From Limnohabitans planktonicus II-D5 (GTDB lineage Bacteria > Pseudomonadota > Gammaproteobacteria > Burkholderiales > Burkholderiaceae_C), in assembly GCF_001270065.2 (NCBI RefSeq), contig NZ_LFYT02000010.1, positions 56,218 through 120,217 on the forward strand: 64,000 bases of DNA. Direction: 5' to 3'. The notes below the pieces were generated by a model. That model was given only the letters and a program-made list of their open reading frames with translations. It did not search any database and was not told the DNA's origin. Shown piece after piece: positions 44,358-59,400 of this stretch. Position 1 is the stretch's first letter. Every line of letters begins with the position of its first letter. Both the position numbers and the translations under genes were made by a program.

Positions 44358-44413
44358 CCTGTGGTGTAGCTGTAGTTTGGCCATGGGCGTGTTCTTACCC
44401 TCTGGGCCTCACC

Positions 44414-47400
44414 ATGACCGCACAACTGCTTATCCGCAATGTCAGCCTGACAAGTACCACCGCAAGTTATGACCTGTACTTCACGTACACGGCTGATTAC
44501 ACGATTGCATCGGGTCAATCATTGGGTTTTCGCATCCAAGAAAACAGCGCCCATTTGACGCTCGATGTGGTCAGCACATTGGGGGGCAAAATTTACAGCC
44601 AAGGGCTGGGCAGCCATGCGTTTTCCTGGGCTACCTACATCACCAGCCTGGACCCCGCCAAAACCGAGGTTCAAGTTGGTCGCGTGACATGGCAATCCAC
44701 TTTGCCTGTGACGGACTGGGCTCCTGTTTTGAGTCAGTTGGGGGGCACCGACACGGACACAGCCAGCATGGGCTTTGGCCAGGTGTTGAGCAGCGCCCAA
44801 ACGGCGACAGCCGTGCCTTTGTCCACTTCATCATTGGCGGCCTACACCGCCAGCACCAGCGTGATGGCTTCGCCGGGCTTGAATATTGAGGGGACGGGGG
44901 CAACCGACAGCTTGCAAGGCAGCTTTGGTGATGACACGATCAACGGCCTGGCAGGCGACGACAGCATCGACGGCCAAGCAGGCAGCGACAAGATTTTGGG
45001 CGGTGATGGCAACGACAAGCTGGCGGGCAACTACGGCAACGACAGCCTGTATGGCGAAGCCGGTGACGACACGCTCACAGATGATCAGGGCGCCAACTAC
45101 CTGGACGGCGGTGATGGCAGTGACAACTTGACGGCCAAGTCCTTGACAGGCAGCCAAAACTTGCTGGGTGGTCTGGGCAACGACAACCTGAATGCCACCG
45201 GTGCTGTGGTGAGTCTCAGTGGTGGGGCGGGCGATGATTGGATCTATGCCGATGGCCAATTACGCAATGCGAACTACAACAACATGGGCAATGTGATCGC
45301 TGGCAAAGCCGTGTTGACCGGCGATGCGGGCAATGATGACCTGCACGTCAACAGCTACTCGATGGCGAGCATGTCAGGCGGCGATGGCGACGATAACCTC
45401 AAAACCTATGGCACGCGCATGGCGAGCTTGTCGGGTGATGCCGGTAAAGACAATTTGGCGGTGATTTACAACACCTGGGCGAGCCAACAAACCGATGGCA
45501 ATGGGGTCAAGGACATCAGCTTTTTGCTCGATGGCGGGGCCGAGGATGACACGCTGTCAGCGGGTGGAACTTCATACAACGCCAATTACTTCAGTTCTCT
45601 GACAGGCAAAGTCAGCTTGGTCTTGCGCGGTGGCAGCGGCAATGACATCTTGACGGTGATGGACGACACCGCTGGCATGAACAGCAACAACTATGGTGAA
45701 ACCAACCCCTATGGCGTGGCGCAAGCCATGTTGGACGGTGGTGAAGGCAACGACGTGTTGTCGGTAGGCGGCGTGTTGCAAGCCACGCTCTCAGGTGGTT
45801 CGGGCTCCGATGTCTTCAGGCTCACGGCACAAGAATTCAAAACCTTGCAGGAAGGCACCCGCAAGTTCATGACCGAGGCCGGTTCGGTCGACATTGTGCC
45901 CACAGCCATGGTGATCACCGACTTTGCAGCCGGTGCAGGGGGCGATGTGCTGGACTACACGGACTTGCTGCGCAACGCGGCCACCAGTTACGACGGCTCC
46001 AACCCATTCACCAGTGGCTATCTCAAGCTGGTGCAAAACGGTGCCGACACCTGGTTGCAGGTGGATGCAGATGGAGGTATGGGTTTACAGAACACGCCGC
46101 TCACGCTGGCCGTGCTCAAGAATGTGACGGCCAGCAGCTTGCTCAGTGCGAACTTCAGCCCCAATTATTCGCCCAATGGAGACGCCCCGACGCCATTGAA
46201 TGTGACAGGCACCAGCTCAGCAGAAACATTGTCAGGCGGTTTTGGCAACGACACGATCAGCGGCCTGGCGGGCAATGACAGCATCGATGGCCAAGCGGGC
46301 AGTGACAAAATTTTGGGGGGTGATGGCAACGACACCTTGGTGGGCAACTACGGCAACGACAGCCTGTATGGCGAAGCAGGTGACGACACACTCACAGATG
46401 ATCAGGCTACCAACTACCTGGATGGGGGCGATGGCAGCGACATGTTGACGGCCAGGTCCTTGACGGGCAGCCAAATCTTGCTGGGGGGGTTGGGCAACGA
46501 CAACCTGAACGCCACCGGTGCGATGGTCAGCCTCAGTGGTGGCTCGGGCGATGATGCGATCCATGCCGATGGCCAATTGCGCAATGCGAATTACGCCTAT
46601 GTGGGGAATGTGATGGGGGGCCAAGCCGCATTGGCGGGCGATGCGGGCAATGATCACCTCAACGTCAACTTTTACGCGATGGCGAGCATGTCAGGCGGCG
46701 ATGGCAACGACAACCTCAATGCCAACGCCACGCGCATGGCGAGCTTGTCGGGTGATGCCGGTAAAGACAATTTGGCGGTGATTTACAACACCTGGGCGAG
46801 CCAACAAAGCGATGGCAATGGGGTCAAGGACAAAAGCTTTGTGCTCGATGGCGGGGCTGACGAAGACACCCTGTCGGTGGTGGGCAATTCCTACAACGGA
46901 AACTTCACGGGTCAATCTGGCCAAATCACAGCAGTGCTGCGCGGTGGCAGCGGCAATGACCTGTTGTCGGTGATCGACGACAACGCGGGCCTGAACAATA
47001 TCAACTATCTTGGAACCAACCCCTATGGTGTGGTGAAAGCCACGCTGGACGGTGGCGATGGCAACGATGTGTTGTCGGTGGGCGGCGTGTTGCAAGCCAG
47101 TCTCACAGGTGGTGCAGGCTCGGATGTCTTCAAGCTCACGGCGCAAGCGTACAAAACCTTGCTGGAAGGCACGCGCAATTTCTTGACCGAAGCCGGTTCT
47201 GTGGGCATTGTGCCGACCGCCATGATGATCACCGACTTTGCGGCGGGTGCAGGTGGCGATGTGCTGGACTATTCGGACTTGCTGCGCAACGCGGCCACCA
47301 CTTACGACGGCTCCAACCCGTTCACCAGTGGCTATCTCAAGCTGGTGCAAAACGGTGCCGACACCTGGTTGCAGGTGGATGCAGATGGAGGTATGGGTTT

Positions 47401-50400
47401 ACAGAACACGCCGCTCACGCTGGCAGTGCTCAAGAACGTGACGGCCAGCAGTTTGCTCAGTGCGAACTTCAGCCCCAATTATTCGCCCGATGGGGCAGCC
47501 CCGATCCCGCTGAACCTGACCGGCACCATCGCAGCAGAAACATTGTCAGGAGGATTTGGCAACGACGCGATCAGCGGCTTGGCGGGAGATGACAGCATCG
47601 ATGGTCAGGCCGGCAGTGACAAAATTTTGGGGGGTGATGGCAACGACACCTTGGTGGGCAACTACGGCAACGACAGCTTGTATGGCGAAGCTGGAGACGA
47701 CACGCTCACAGATGACCAGGGCACCAACTACCTGGACGGGGGTGACGGCCGTGACAACTTGACGGCCAGGTCCATGACAGGCGGCCAAACCTTGCTGGGT
47801 GGCTTGGGCAACGACAACCTGAACGCCACCGGTGCGGTGGTGAATCTGAGTGGTGGCGCGGGCGATGATGCGCTCTATGCAGAAGGTCAGATGCGCAGTG
47901 CCAATGGCAGCATGATGGGGAATGTGATCGGAGGCACAGCCATTTTGTCTGGCGATGCGGGCAATGATTACCTGAGCGTCAACAACTATTCCATGGCGAG
48001 CTTGTCCGGAGGAGAGGGGGATGACGCCTTTACCCTCGTCAACAACAGGCTCGCCTCCATCTCAGGGGATGCGGGCAATGACTGGATGGCGGTGAGATAC
48101 GACACCTGGGCGAGCCAGCAAACCGATGGCAATGTGGTCAAGGACAGAAACTTTGTGCTCGATGGTGGTGCTGACCAAGACACATTGATGCTGTCAGGCA
48201 ATTCTTTCAACGGAAACACCACCAGTTCATCTGGCCAAGTCACAGCGGTGCTGCGGGGTGGCAGCGGCAATGACATCTTGTCGGTCATGGACGAAAGCGC
48301 CGGCATGAACAATTCCAACTATGTCGGGACCAACCCCTATGGCGTGGCGCAAGCCACGCTGGACGGTGGCGATGGTGAGGATGTGTTGTCGGTAGGCGGC
48401 GTGTTGCAAGCCACGCTCACAGGCGGTGCGGGCTCGGATGTTTTCAAGCTCACGGCGCAAGAATACAAAACTTTGCTGGAGGGCACCCGCAAGTTCTTGA
48501 CCGAAGCCGGTTCGGTGGACATGGCGGCTACCGCCATGGTGATCACCGACTTTGCAGCCGGTGCAGGGGGTGATGTGTTGGATTACTCGGACTTGCTGCG
48601 CAACGCGGCCACCAGTTACGACGGCACCAACCCGTTCACCAGTGGTTATCTCAAGCTGGTGCAAAACGGTGCCGACACCTGGCTGCAGGTGGATGCCGAT
48701 GGCAATGCAGGCACGCAGAGCGCGCCGCTGACCTTGGCAGTGCTCAAGAATGTGACGGCCAGCAGCTTGCTGGGTGCGAACTTCAACCCCAACTACCCGC
48801 CGGATGGTGCAGCGATCACCTTGGTACAGGGCACTTCGGGCGATGATGTGCTGGGCGGCACTTCGGGTACTGACTATCTTCTGGGCAATGCCGGTAATGA
48901 CCAGCTGATGGGCAGCGAAGGCCATGACACGCTTGATGGTGGGGCGGACTATGACTTTGTGAACTACAGCAACCTCACCCAAGGTGTGAACCTGAACCTG
49001 CTGACAGGTGTTGCGTCAGTCGGGGCTTCCAGTCAATCGGTGCAGAACATTGAATCGGCCACGGGCACTGCGTTTGATGACCAGATCACCTTGGGCCGCA
49101 GCGGTGGCTTAGCCTATGGTGCACAAGGCCATGACACCTTGATTGGCAGTGTCGGCAACGATGTTTTGGTGGGCGAAGCTGGCAACGATCTGGTGGTGGG
49201 TGGCGAGGGGGATGACTCGACCACCTATTTCCTGGGCAGCGAACGGATTGACCAATGGGTCCTCACGCAAGAGGGCACCCACAACTGGTCTTTGAAGTCG
49301 GGCAGCGCCACGATGTTCAAGTTGCAGGCCAACGCGGATCTCACCTGGACGGTCACCGATACGCGTTCTGACAGCCCACATGGGGTGGACACACTGCAAT
49401 CCATTGAACGCATGTGGCTGGATGGTGTCGATGGCAACAACCAGAGTTTCCGTCAAACCTTGGTGTTGGGCTTCAACGCGAACGTGCCTTCGGTGCAGGC
49501 CTTGACGGGCACGTCGGGCAACGACTTGTTGATCGGCACTTCTGGCGACGACGATCTGGCAGGTGTGGGGGGCAACGACACCTTGCTGGGCATGGATGGC
49601 CATGACAATTTGCAGGGTGGTGATGGCCATGACAGCTTGGTTGGCGGCGCAGGCCATGACGCGCTCGACGGCGGCGCGGGCAACGACACGCTGGACGGTG
49701 GACCCACGGGTGATGATGTGCTTCGTTTTTCGGGCGCCACCACAGGTGTGGTCGTGGACCTGGCTGCAGGCACCGCCCAAGATGGGCAAGGCGGCTCGGA
49801 CATCTTGACGCACATTGCGAATGTGGATGGCACGCGCTTCAATGACACCTTGCAGGGCAATGACCTGAGAAATCATTTCAAGCCGGGTGCGGGGGACGAC
49901 AGTGTGAATGGCGGTGCCGATGGTGGTGACGTGGTCATCTACAACGATTTCAGCACTGCGGCGGACATCAACCTCAAGGCCGGTTATGCCCGCGGTGCAG
50001 ACATCGGTCAAGACGCCCTGACCGGTATCGAGTCGGCGCACGCCACACAAGGCAACGACACCATCACCATGGGTGACAACGGTGGTTATTTGTTTGCGGA
50101 GCGTGGCAATGATGTGATTTATGGCGGCGCGAACGGCAACTGGATCAACGCAGGCCCAGGCGATGACACGATTTATGGGGGGGCTCGAGGTGGCAGTTAC
50201 CAAGGCGATCAGGGCAACGACCTGATGGTGGGCGGAGCAGCACAGGACATCGCCGAGTACTACTGGGGCAACACACCGATTCAGTCCATCAGTTTGATGA
50301 ACAATGGCATGAACGTCTGGAAGGTCAGCAGCAATGGCATGGACTTGTTGTCCGTCAGTGCGCTGCCGGCTGGCAATGGCACCACGGAGTGGACCGTCAC

Positions 50401-53400
50401 AGACCTGCGCACAGGTGCCAACGTGACCAACATGGGCACCGACCGTTTGGTCGGTGTGGAACAACTGGTGTTGCACGGAGTGGACGCGAACAACCAGAGC
50501 GCTGCAACAACGCTCTACATGTCGAGCAACTATGGCCCCGCCCTGTCGCTGACTTCGCCTCATGTGATCACGGGCGGCAGTGGCAACGATTGGCTGGTGG
50601 GCTCCTCGGGTGACGACACCATTTATGGCATAGGCGGATCAGATGACATCCGTCCGGGAGCGGGCAACGACCTGGTCGATGGTGGTGAACGGTCTCAGCA
50701 CAATGGCGTGGACTACAGGGATGCCACCAGCGGGGTGGTGGTGAACCTGGTCGCGGGTACAGCTGCAGATGGTCAAGGTGGCCAGGATGTGCTGCGCAAC
50801 ATTCAAGAAGTAGAAGGCAGTGAATACAGTGATGTGATCACCCTCAATCGCTGGAATATAGCGATTGCAGGGGGTGGTGACGATACGCTGGTCAGCGCTA
50901 AGGGTTACGCGGTCATGGTGGGTGGTGGGGGTAACGATCAGTTGACCGGCCTTGATGGGTCGGACATGGCTGTGATCGGTGTGCCAGGAATGACTTCAAG
51001 CAATTGGCGCATGGATTCGGATGACGCTGAGGGGTGGGTGCTCAAAATTGATGGTGTGGCGACTTCACACATCACGCCCAACGCCTCCGGGTCACAAGAC
51101 TGGACGGTGACGGATCTGAGGGACGCATCCTTGCCCACATACCAGGGTGTGGACACCCTTCAAAACATCAAATCATTGGTGTTTTTTGATCCTGAAAGTG
51201 ATTTTGTAGCGATCAATGTCCAGTTGCCAGCCCATGGCAGCAACGAGGGCATTCGCGTTTTCAATGCCTTCATCGGCAACACGGAATTATCCGGCGGCAA
51301 TGACTCGCTGACCGGCACATCCGGTAACGACTATCTCCTGGGCTTTGAAGGCAACGACACCTTGGTCGGCGGCCCTGGCGATGACCTGCTGGTCGGTGGC
51401 GAACAGCGCAACCTGACCTGGAAGACGGAGGGAAAGACCTTTGATTACAACGATTACGACACCGCCAATTACAGCCAACTCAGCTCGGGCGGTGTGCAGC
51501 TGAACCTGTCTGACATGACGGTTACTGGTCTGGCAGGTGCAGACATCGGCACAGACATGCTGCGTGGCATCGAAGAGGTGCGCACCACCCGGCAGACAGA
51601 CCGGGTGATCGGCTCGCTCGGGGAATTGTCTGGCAACGACGAGGCTGCAGGCGATCAGCACTCGGTCAACCTGTTGGGCTTTGGCGGTAACGACCAATTC
51701 ATTTTGGATCAGCAGGTCAACATGCCCTGGGTGAATTCGCCATGGCTCAACTACAACTGGTCACAGACCGGCGTTCAACTGAGCTACACCGGTTTCACGG
51801 GAACGGTGAGCTATGGCGCAGCGGGCAGCCAGCAAGCGGGCATGGACACCCTGGAGCGCATCAGCTCTTTTGGCGACACGCGCTTTGAAGATGCGTTTGA
51901 CTTCAGTGGCATGACAGAAAACCACTTGTTGGGTGCCAGCCACAACTACGTGGGCTTGACCTATGGCAACGACAAGGTCGTGGGCAATGGCAACACGGTG
52001 GTCAGCGTGCAGTCTGGCTTCAACATGATGAGCACCACAGGCCAAGGGATCGTGGTGTATTTGGCGGCTGAAGGCAACAACGCCAAGGTGGACATGAGTC
52101 ACCTGAGCATCAATGGCCAATCGCTGGGGGTCAAGACTCTGTCGGGTGTTGACCAAGTGCGTGCGACGGACTTTGCAGACACCTTGGTCGGCGGTGCCTA
52201 CGATGATTTTGAAGGTTTCCGTGGCCGTGGCGGCAACGACTACATTGACGGCGGTGCGGGCACCGACCGTGCGGAATATCTGGGCTCCAACCTGGGCGTC
52301 AAAGTGAACATGGCTCAGGGCCAGGCTTGGGCCATGGGGATCGATGCATGGGCTTCGCCTGCCAGTCAGGTCATGGGCGTGGCAGCCAGCAGCTACCCGA
52401 TGGGCAACTACACCCTCAATGCCAGTGGTACCTGGGTGATGGACAACATTGGCGTGGATACCTTGCGCTCGATTGAGCGCATTCGCGGCACGCAATACGA
52501 CGATGTTTACGACGCACGGGGTTTCTCCAGCAAGTCGGCCAACGCGGGCAGCAATGGTGCCTGGAACGAGTTCGATGGCAAAGGCGGTAATGACACCATC
52601 CTGGGCAACGGTGCCACACGCATTGTCTATTACGACGCCAGCGTAGGTGTCGAAGTCAATATGGGCACAGGCAAGTCCTGGGCACTGGATGCGGCCAAGC
52701 GCACAGGCGAGTTGGCCCAAATTGTGGGCGAAGACACCTTCAGCGGTGTGTACCAGGTGGCAGGCTCGGCACTGGACGATCTTTTGGTCGGCGGGGGGGC
52801 TGGTCGCATCATGGGGGACTTGTCTATCGAAGGCTTCATTGGAGGCGCGGGCAGCGACACTCTGGATGGCATGGGCGGATGGGACGAGGCCTACTATTGG
52901 GACGCCCTGCAAGGGATCTCTGTGGACATGGGTCTCAGTGCAGGCCAGGTGCAAGACGGCATGGGCGGCACGGACACGCTGATCGACATCGAGTACGTGG
53001 GGGGCGGCAACTTTGACGATGTGATGCTGGGCCGGGATGACAACACAGCGCAGGAGAGTTTTGCTGGCGCGAAAGGCAACGACACCATCGACGGGCGAGG
53101 TGGTTACGAAGAGGTGGCCTATACCTACAAGTCGCCCACATCCGGCGTGGTGGTGAACCTGGCCACAGGTCAGGCACAAGACGGTTTTGGCACGGTGGAC
53201 ACGCTGATCAACATCGAAGGCGTGGAAGGCTCGGACCTGAACGATGTGATCATCGGCAATGCACAAGACAACCGCCTGGACGGCCGTTTGGGAGACGACA
53301 CCCTTGACGGTGGTGGCGGCAACGACTGGGCTGAATACAACAACGTGGAGGGCGGGGTCACCGTCGACCTGTCCACCGGCCAGGCTATGGGTGCAGCAGG

Positions 53401-56400
53401 CCAAGACGTGCTCAGCAACATCGAAAACGTGATGGGCTCGGTCTACAACGACCAATTGACGGGCAATGCAGGCAGCAACGTGCTGCTGGGTGGTCGGGGC
53501 GATGACAGCATCGATGGTGGTGCGGGTGTGGACACAGCGGTGTTCTCGGGCAACGTGGCCGACTACACCATCAGCACGTCTGCAGCAGGCATCACCACGG
53601 TCAAGGCCAATGTGGGGGCTGACGGCACTGACACCCTGACGCGCATTGAAAGTATGGCCTTTGCAGACAAGACGGTCAGCCTGGCACCCAATGTCTTGCC
53701 CACAGGCGTGGTCAAAGTCACAGGCATCGCCACGCAGGGCAAGACCCTCACGGCATCCAACACCATGGCCGATGCCGACGGCATGGGCTCGGTGAGCTAT
53801 CAGTGGCAAGCCAATGGCCAAGCCGTGCAGGGTGCAACAGGCAGCACGTTCAAATTGGGCCAGGATCAGGTGGGTCAATCCATCAGCGTGACTGCCAGCT
53901 ACACCGACGGCAATGGGCATCAGGAATCGGTGAAAAGCACATCCACCACCAAGGTGCTGAACATCAATGATCTGCCCACCGGCAGCGTCACGGTCACTGG
54001 GCTGGCGCAACAAGGGCAGACCCTCACGGTCACGCACAAGCTGGCCGATCTGGATGGTATGGGTCAGGTGAGCTACCAGTGGTATTCGGATCAAGGTGCC
54101 ATAGTCGGTGCGACGGCAGATGTGTTCACCCCCACGCAAAATCATGTGGGGCAACACCTGTATGTGCGCGCCAGCTACACCGATGGTTTTGGCAAGGCAG
54201 AGTCCATGTTCAGTGCGTCGACAGGGCCTGTTTTGAACCTGAACGATGCGCCTGAAGGGGGTGTGAGCATCGTTGGCAATACCTGGGCTTCTCAAACCTT
54301 GTCGGTCGATCTGTCGGGTTTGAGTGATGCAGACGGCTTGCCACCAGAAGGAGACTTTGGCTATCAGTGGTATGCCAACGGCGAGTTGATTGAAGAAGCT
54401 AACCAGGCCACGCTGGATTTGACGGACGACCATGTGGGCCAGCGCATCAGCGTTGAGGTCAGCTACCTGGATGGTGGCGACACCGAAGAGGTCATAGCCA
54501 GTGAAGCCACCACAGAAATCCTGCCCCAGGATTCACCAACCGAAGGCAGCTTGACCATCACCGGTGTGGCCATGCAAGGTCAGGCTTTGCATGCCCTGGA
54601 GGCCTTGCAAGATGATGACGGCATGGGACCTGTGAGCTTGCAATGGTTGGCCGACGGTCAGGCCATTGGCGGTCAAACCACAGACACTTTGGTGCTGACG
54701 CAGGCGCTGGTGAACAAACGCATCAGCCTCAATGCAACTTATACAGACGGTCATGAGAACCTGGCCATTTTCACCAGTGCAGAGACGGCATTGGTGGCCA
54801 ACGTCAATGATGCGCCCACAGGCAGTGTGACCATCTCGGGCACGGCCAAACAGGGTTTGGTGCTCACAGCCAACAACACCTTGGCCGATGCAGACGGCAT
54901 GGGCGCGGTGGCCTACCAATGGAAGGCCAATGGTGTGGCCATTGCGGGCGCCACTGGCAATACGTTCAAGCCAGTTGCGGCGCAGGTCGGGCAGAAAATT
55001 TCTGTCACCGCCACCTACACCGACGGCTTTGGCACGGTGGAGAGCAAAACCAGCTTGTCAACCGCAGCAGTGGTGACGGGCTACAGCATCGCCGCTTCTG
55101 GCACTTCTGTGAACGAAGGGTCTGCGGTGGTGTTCACTGTGACCACTACGGATGTGGCAGTCGGACAGAGTGTGTCTTATGCGCTCACGGGCGTGTCGGC
55201 AGCCGATGTGGTGGGGGGGAAGTTGACGGGCACCGCGGTGGTGGGCAACAACGGCAAGGCAAGCTTCACGGTGAACCTGGCCGCTGACTTTGTGACTGAG
55301 GGCTCAGAAGTCATGTCAGCCAGCGCGGGGGGAGCGACCGCCAAGGTCACGGTTCTGGATACGTCGTTGGCCAGCAGCAGCAGCAATTGGTCGAGTTTGA
55401 GCCATGGCAGCGTCCGGGCGTTCAATCCATTGACAGACCGGTTGTTGATTGACAACAACGGTTTGAGCGCCAGCAGTTTTTACCTGACATGGAACGGCTC
55501 GACCGCAGTGACCCTGGTCGGTGGTGGCAAAAGCATCACCTTGAACACCGACAGCAAGTCGCTGAGCAGCGCGAACATGGTGTTCTCCAATGGCAGCGTT
55601 TTGCTGGTGGGTGACAACTCGGCATTCACAACCAACGACGACAGCGCGAACACGCTGACGGGCACGGCTGGGGCCGATCATTTCTACGGACTGGGTGGCA
55701 ACGATTCTTTGGTGGGGGGGGACGGCAACGACATCTTCAACACGGGCTACGCCACCAACAGCATTGGCAATGACACCATCAACGGTGGTGCCGGTGATGA
55801 CACCTTGGCCTATCCCAGCACAACGCCCACAACACCTGTGGTGACCGTGAACCTGGCCACAGGCATGGCCACCAGCACGCAAGGCAGCGTCAAGCTGATC
55901 AGCATTGAGCGGGTTTGGGGCACTGCGGGCAATGATGTTTTCATCGGTGGCGATATTTCGCACACCACCGATGCACAAGGCAATCGCATCACGGAGGTGT
56001 TCAGGGGCAATGGCGGCAATGACACGATCCAGGGGGATGCGGGCGACTTCTTCACCATCGCCGACTATTCTTCCAACACAGGTGCTCAAGCTGTGAGTGC
56101 GAACCTGGGCACGGGCATCGTCAGTGATGGATGGGGCGGCACGGATGTGTTGCTCAATGTGGACGGCGTGGTGGGCGGCGCAGGCCATGATGTGATCAGC
56201 GGGGGCAGTCAAAGCCGCGATGCAAGTGGTTTCTTTTTTGAGCTGCTGCGCGGCAATGCGGGCAATGACACGCTCAACGGCAACAACGCCAATACCGGGG
56301 GCTCGTATGCCAGCAGTGACCGTGCCGACTACAGCACCAGCACGGCTGCAGTGACCGTGAACCTTGCCACAGGTGTGGCGCAAGATGGCATGGGCGGCAC

Positions 56401-59400
56401 GGACACCCTGATTGACATTGACCAGGTGTACGGTGGCAGTGGCAACGACTGGATTGTGGGCAGCAGTGATCGCGATGTGCTCGATGGTGGTGCAGGCAAT
56501 GACACGCTGGATGGCGGCGCCAATTCGGACAATGTCCGTTATTGGCAATCAACAGCGGGTGCCATTGTGAACTTGAGCGCCACGGCACTGGTGGTCAATG
56601 GTGCAACGGCCAAAGTGACCGGCTTGACAGGCGTGGTGACGGTGGCCGGTGGTACCGCTATGGATGGCATGGGGGGCGTGGATACGCTCATCAACATTGA
56701 AAACATCCAGGGCTCGAACTACAACGACTATCTGCGTGGCAGCGACGATGTCAATGTGCGGCAGTTCTACACGGGCTTTGCCGGTAACGACACGATCGAC
56801 GGCGGGGCAGGCATTGACATCGTGACCTTTGTCGACACGCCCTTGAGCATGGGTGGCATCAACGTCACGTTGGGCAGCACCCTTGCGGACAAAAAAGGCG
56901 GTGTGGATACCTTGATCAACATCGAAGGTATTTCCGGCACGCGTTCCAACGACACCATCGTGGGCAACAGTGGGGACAACTGGCTGCGCGGCGATGGTGG
57001 CAGCGACATTTTGGATGGTGGTGCGGGCAACGACTGGGTCTTCTCCAGTGGGGACCCTGCAGGTGTGAACATCAATTTGACGACCGGTTTGGCCGTGGAT
57101 GGCTGGGGTGGTGCCAACAATGTTTTGGGCTTGGGCGGTACAGACACCCTGAAAAACATCGAGCACGCAGAGGGCTCGGATTTCAACGATGTCATCACGG
57201 GCAGCGCCACCAACAACCAATTGGTGGGTCGCGATGGCGATGACACCATTGACGGTGGCGCCGGGGCCGACACATTGGTTGGCGGTGCCGGTAACGACAC
57301 TTATGTGGTGGACAGCGCCGCTGATGTGGTGTCAGAGGCGACGGCGCTCAATGGCACGGTGGACGCAGGCGGTGTGGACGGGGTCAACAGTTCGGTGAGC
57401 TACACCCTGGGTTCTTTTGTCGAAAACCTCAGCTTGACGGGCAGTGCGGCCATCAACGGCACAGGCAATGCCCTGAACAACCTGATCGTCGGCAATGCTG
57501 CAGCCAATACCCTCAGTGGTGGCGCAGGCGATGACACTTTGGCAGGGGGTGCGGGCAACGACACGTATGTGGTGGACAGCACGGCGGATGTGGTCTCGGA
57601 AGCCACGCTGCTCAACGGCAGCATTGACGCAGGTGGCACCGATCTGGTCAACAGTTCTGTGAGCTATACCCTGAGCGTGTTTGTGGAGAATCTGACTCTG
57701 ACGGGCACTTCGGTCATCAACGGTACAGGCAATGCTTCGAACAACGCGATCACGGGCAACGCGGCGGCCAACTGGCTCGACGGTGGTGCGGGCCATGACA
57801 TCTTGAACGGTGGTGCGGGTGCCGACACGCTGGTCGGTGGTGCAGGCAATGACAGTTATGTGGTGGACAACGCCGCTGATGTGGTGTCAGAGACCACTAT
57901 GCTTAACGGCAGCATTGATGCCGGGGGTACCGATCTGGTCAGCAGTTCTTTGAGCTACACATTGGGCAGCTATCTCGAAAAACTCACATTGACGGGCAGC
58001 ACGACCATCAATGGCACGGGCAATGGCTTGAGTAACACCATCACCGGTAATGCTGGCGACAACGTTTTGGACGGTGGCCTGGGTGCCGATACGCTGATCG
58101 GTGGGGCAGGCAATGACAGCTATGTGGTGGACAACGCGGCTGATGTGGTGTCTGAGAGCACGCTGCTCAATGGCAGCATTGACGCCGGTGGCACGGACGT
58201 GGTGAACAGTTCGGTCAGTTATGCATTGGGTGCATTTGTCGAGAACTTGAATCTGACAGGGGGCTCAGCCATCAATGCAAGCGGCAATGCACTGAACAAT
58301 CTGATCACAGGCAACGCCGCAGCCAACACGCTCGATGGTGGTCTGGGCGTGGACACACTCATCGGAGGTGCTGGCAACGACACCTATGTGGTCGACGATC
58401 TGGCCGATTGGGTGTCTGAGGCCACCTTGCTCAATGGCACAGTGGATGCAGGTGGTGTGGACCAGGTCAACAGTTCGGTGAGCTATGCGCTGGGTGCGTT
58501 TGTCGAGAACCTGAGCCTGACGGGAAGCTCGGCCATCAACGGCACAGGCAATGGTCTGAACAACTTGATCACTGGCAATGCTGCAGCCAACACGCTGGAC
58601 GGTGGTCTGGGTGCGGACACCCTGGCCGGTGGCGCGGGTGATGACGTGTATGTGGTCGATGATGCGGCCGATCTGGTGTCGGAGAGCACCTTGCTCAACG
58701 GCTCCATCGATTCAGGCGGGCAAGATCAGATCAACAGTTCCGTGAGCTACACGCTGAGCGCTTTTGTAGAGAACCTGTCACTGACCGGGGGCGCAGCCAT
58801 CCATGCGACGGGCAATGCACTGAACAACTTGTTGGTGGGCAATGCTGCTGGCAACACCCTGGACGGTGGAATGGGTGCCGACACGCTCACCGGGGGTGCG
58901 GGCAATGACAGCTATGTGGTCGACGATGCCTCCGACGTGGTGTCCGAGAGCACATCGCTCAATGGCAGCGTGGATGCTGGGGGGGTGGACCAGGTCAACA
59001 GTTCGGTGAACTATGTCTTGGGCAACTTTGTCGAGAACCTGGGTTTGACTGGCGCATCAGCCATCAACGCAACGGGCAATGCATTGAACAACGTCATCGC
59101 TGGCAATACGGCTGCCAACTTGCTCGACGGTGGCCTGGGGGCAGATACGCTCATGGGCGGTGCTGGCAATGACACCTATGTGGTCGATGATGCGGCTGAT
59201 CAGGTGTCTGAGGCGACTTTGCTCAACGGCACGGTGGATGCAGGCGGCGTGGACCAAGTCAACAGTTCGCTGAGCTATGCGCTGGGCGCGTTTGTCGAGA
59301 ACCTGAACCTGACGGGCAACTCGGCCATCAACGGCACAGGTAATGCACTGAACAACCTGATCACAGGCAATGCGGCAGCCAACACTTTGAACGGTGGCGC

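Noticed and set aside
51761..54433. 890-codon minus-strand open frame across the RTX gene
   Set aside because: It is the antisense shadow of the repetitive GC-rich RTX coding sequence, which has clear motifs on the plus strand. The antisense frame has no start signal or recognisable domain.
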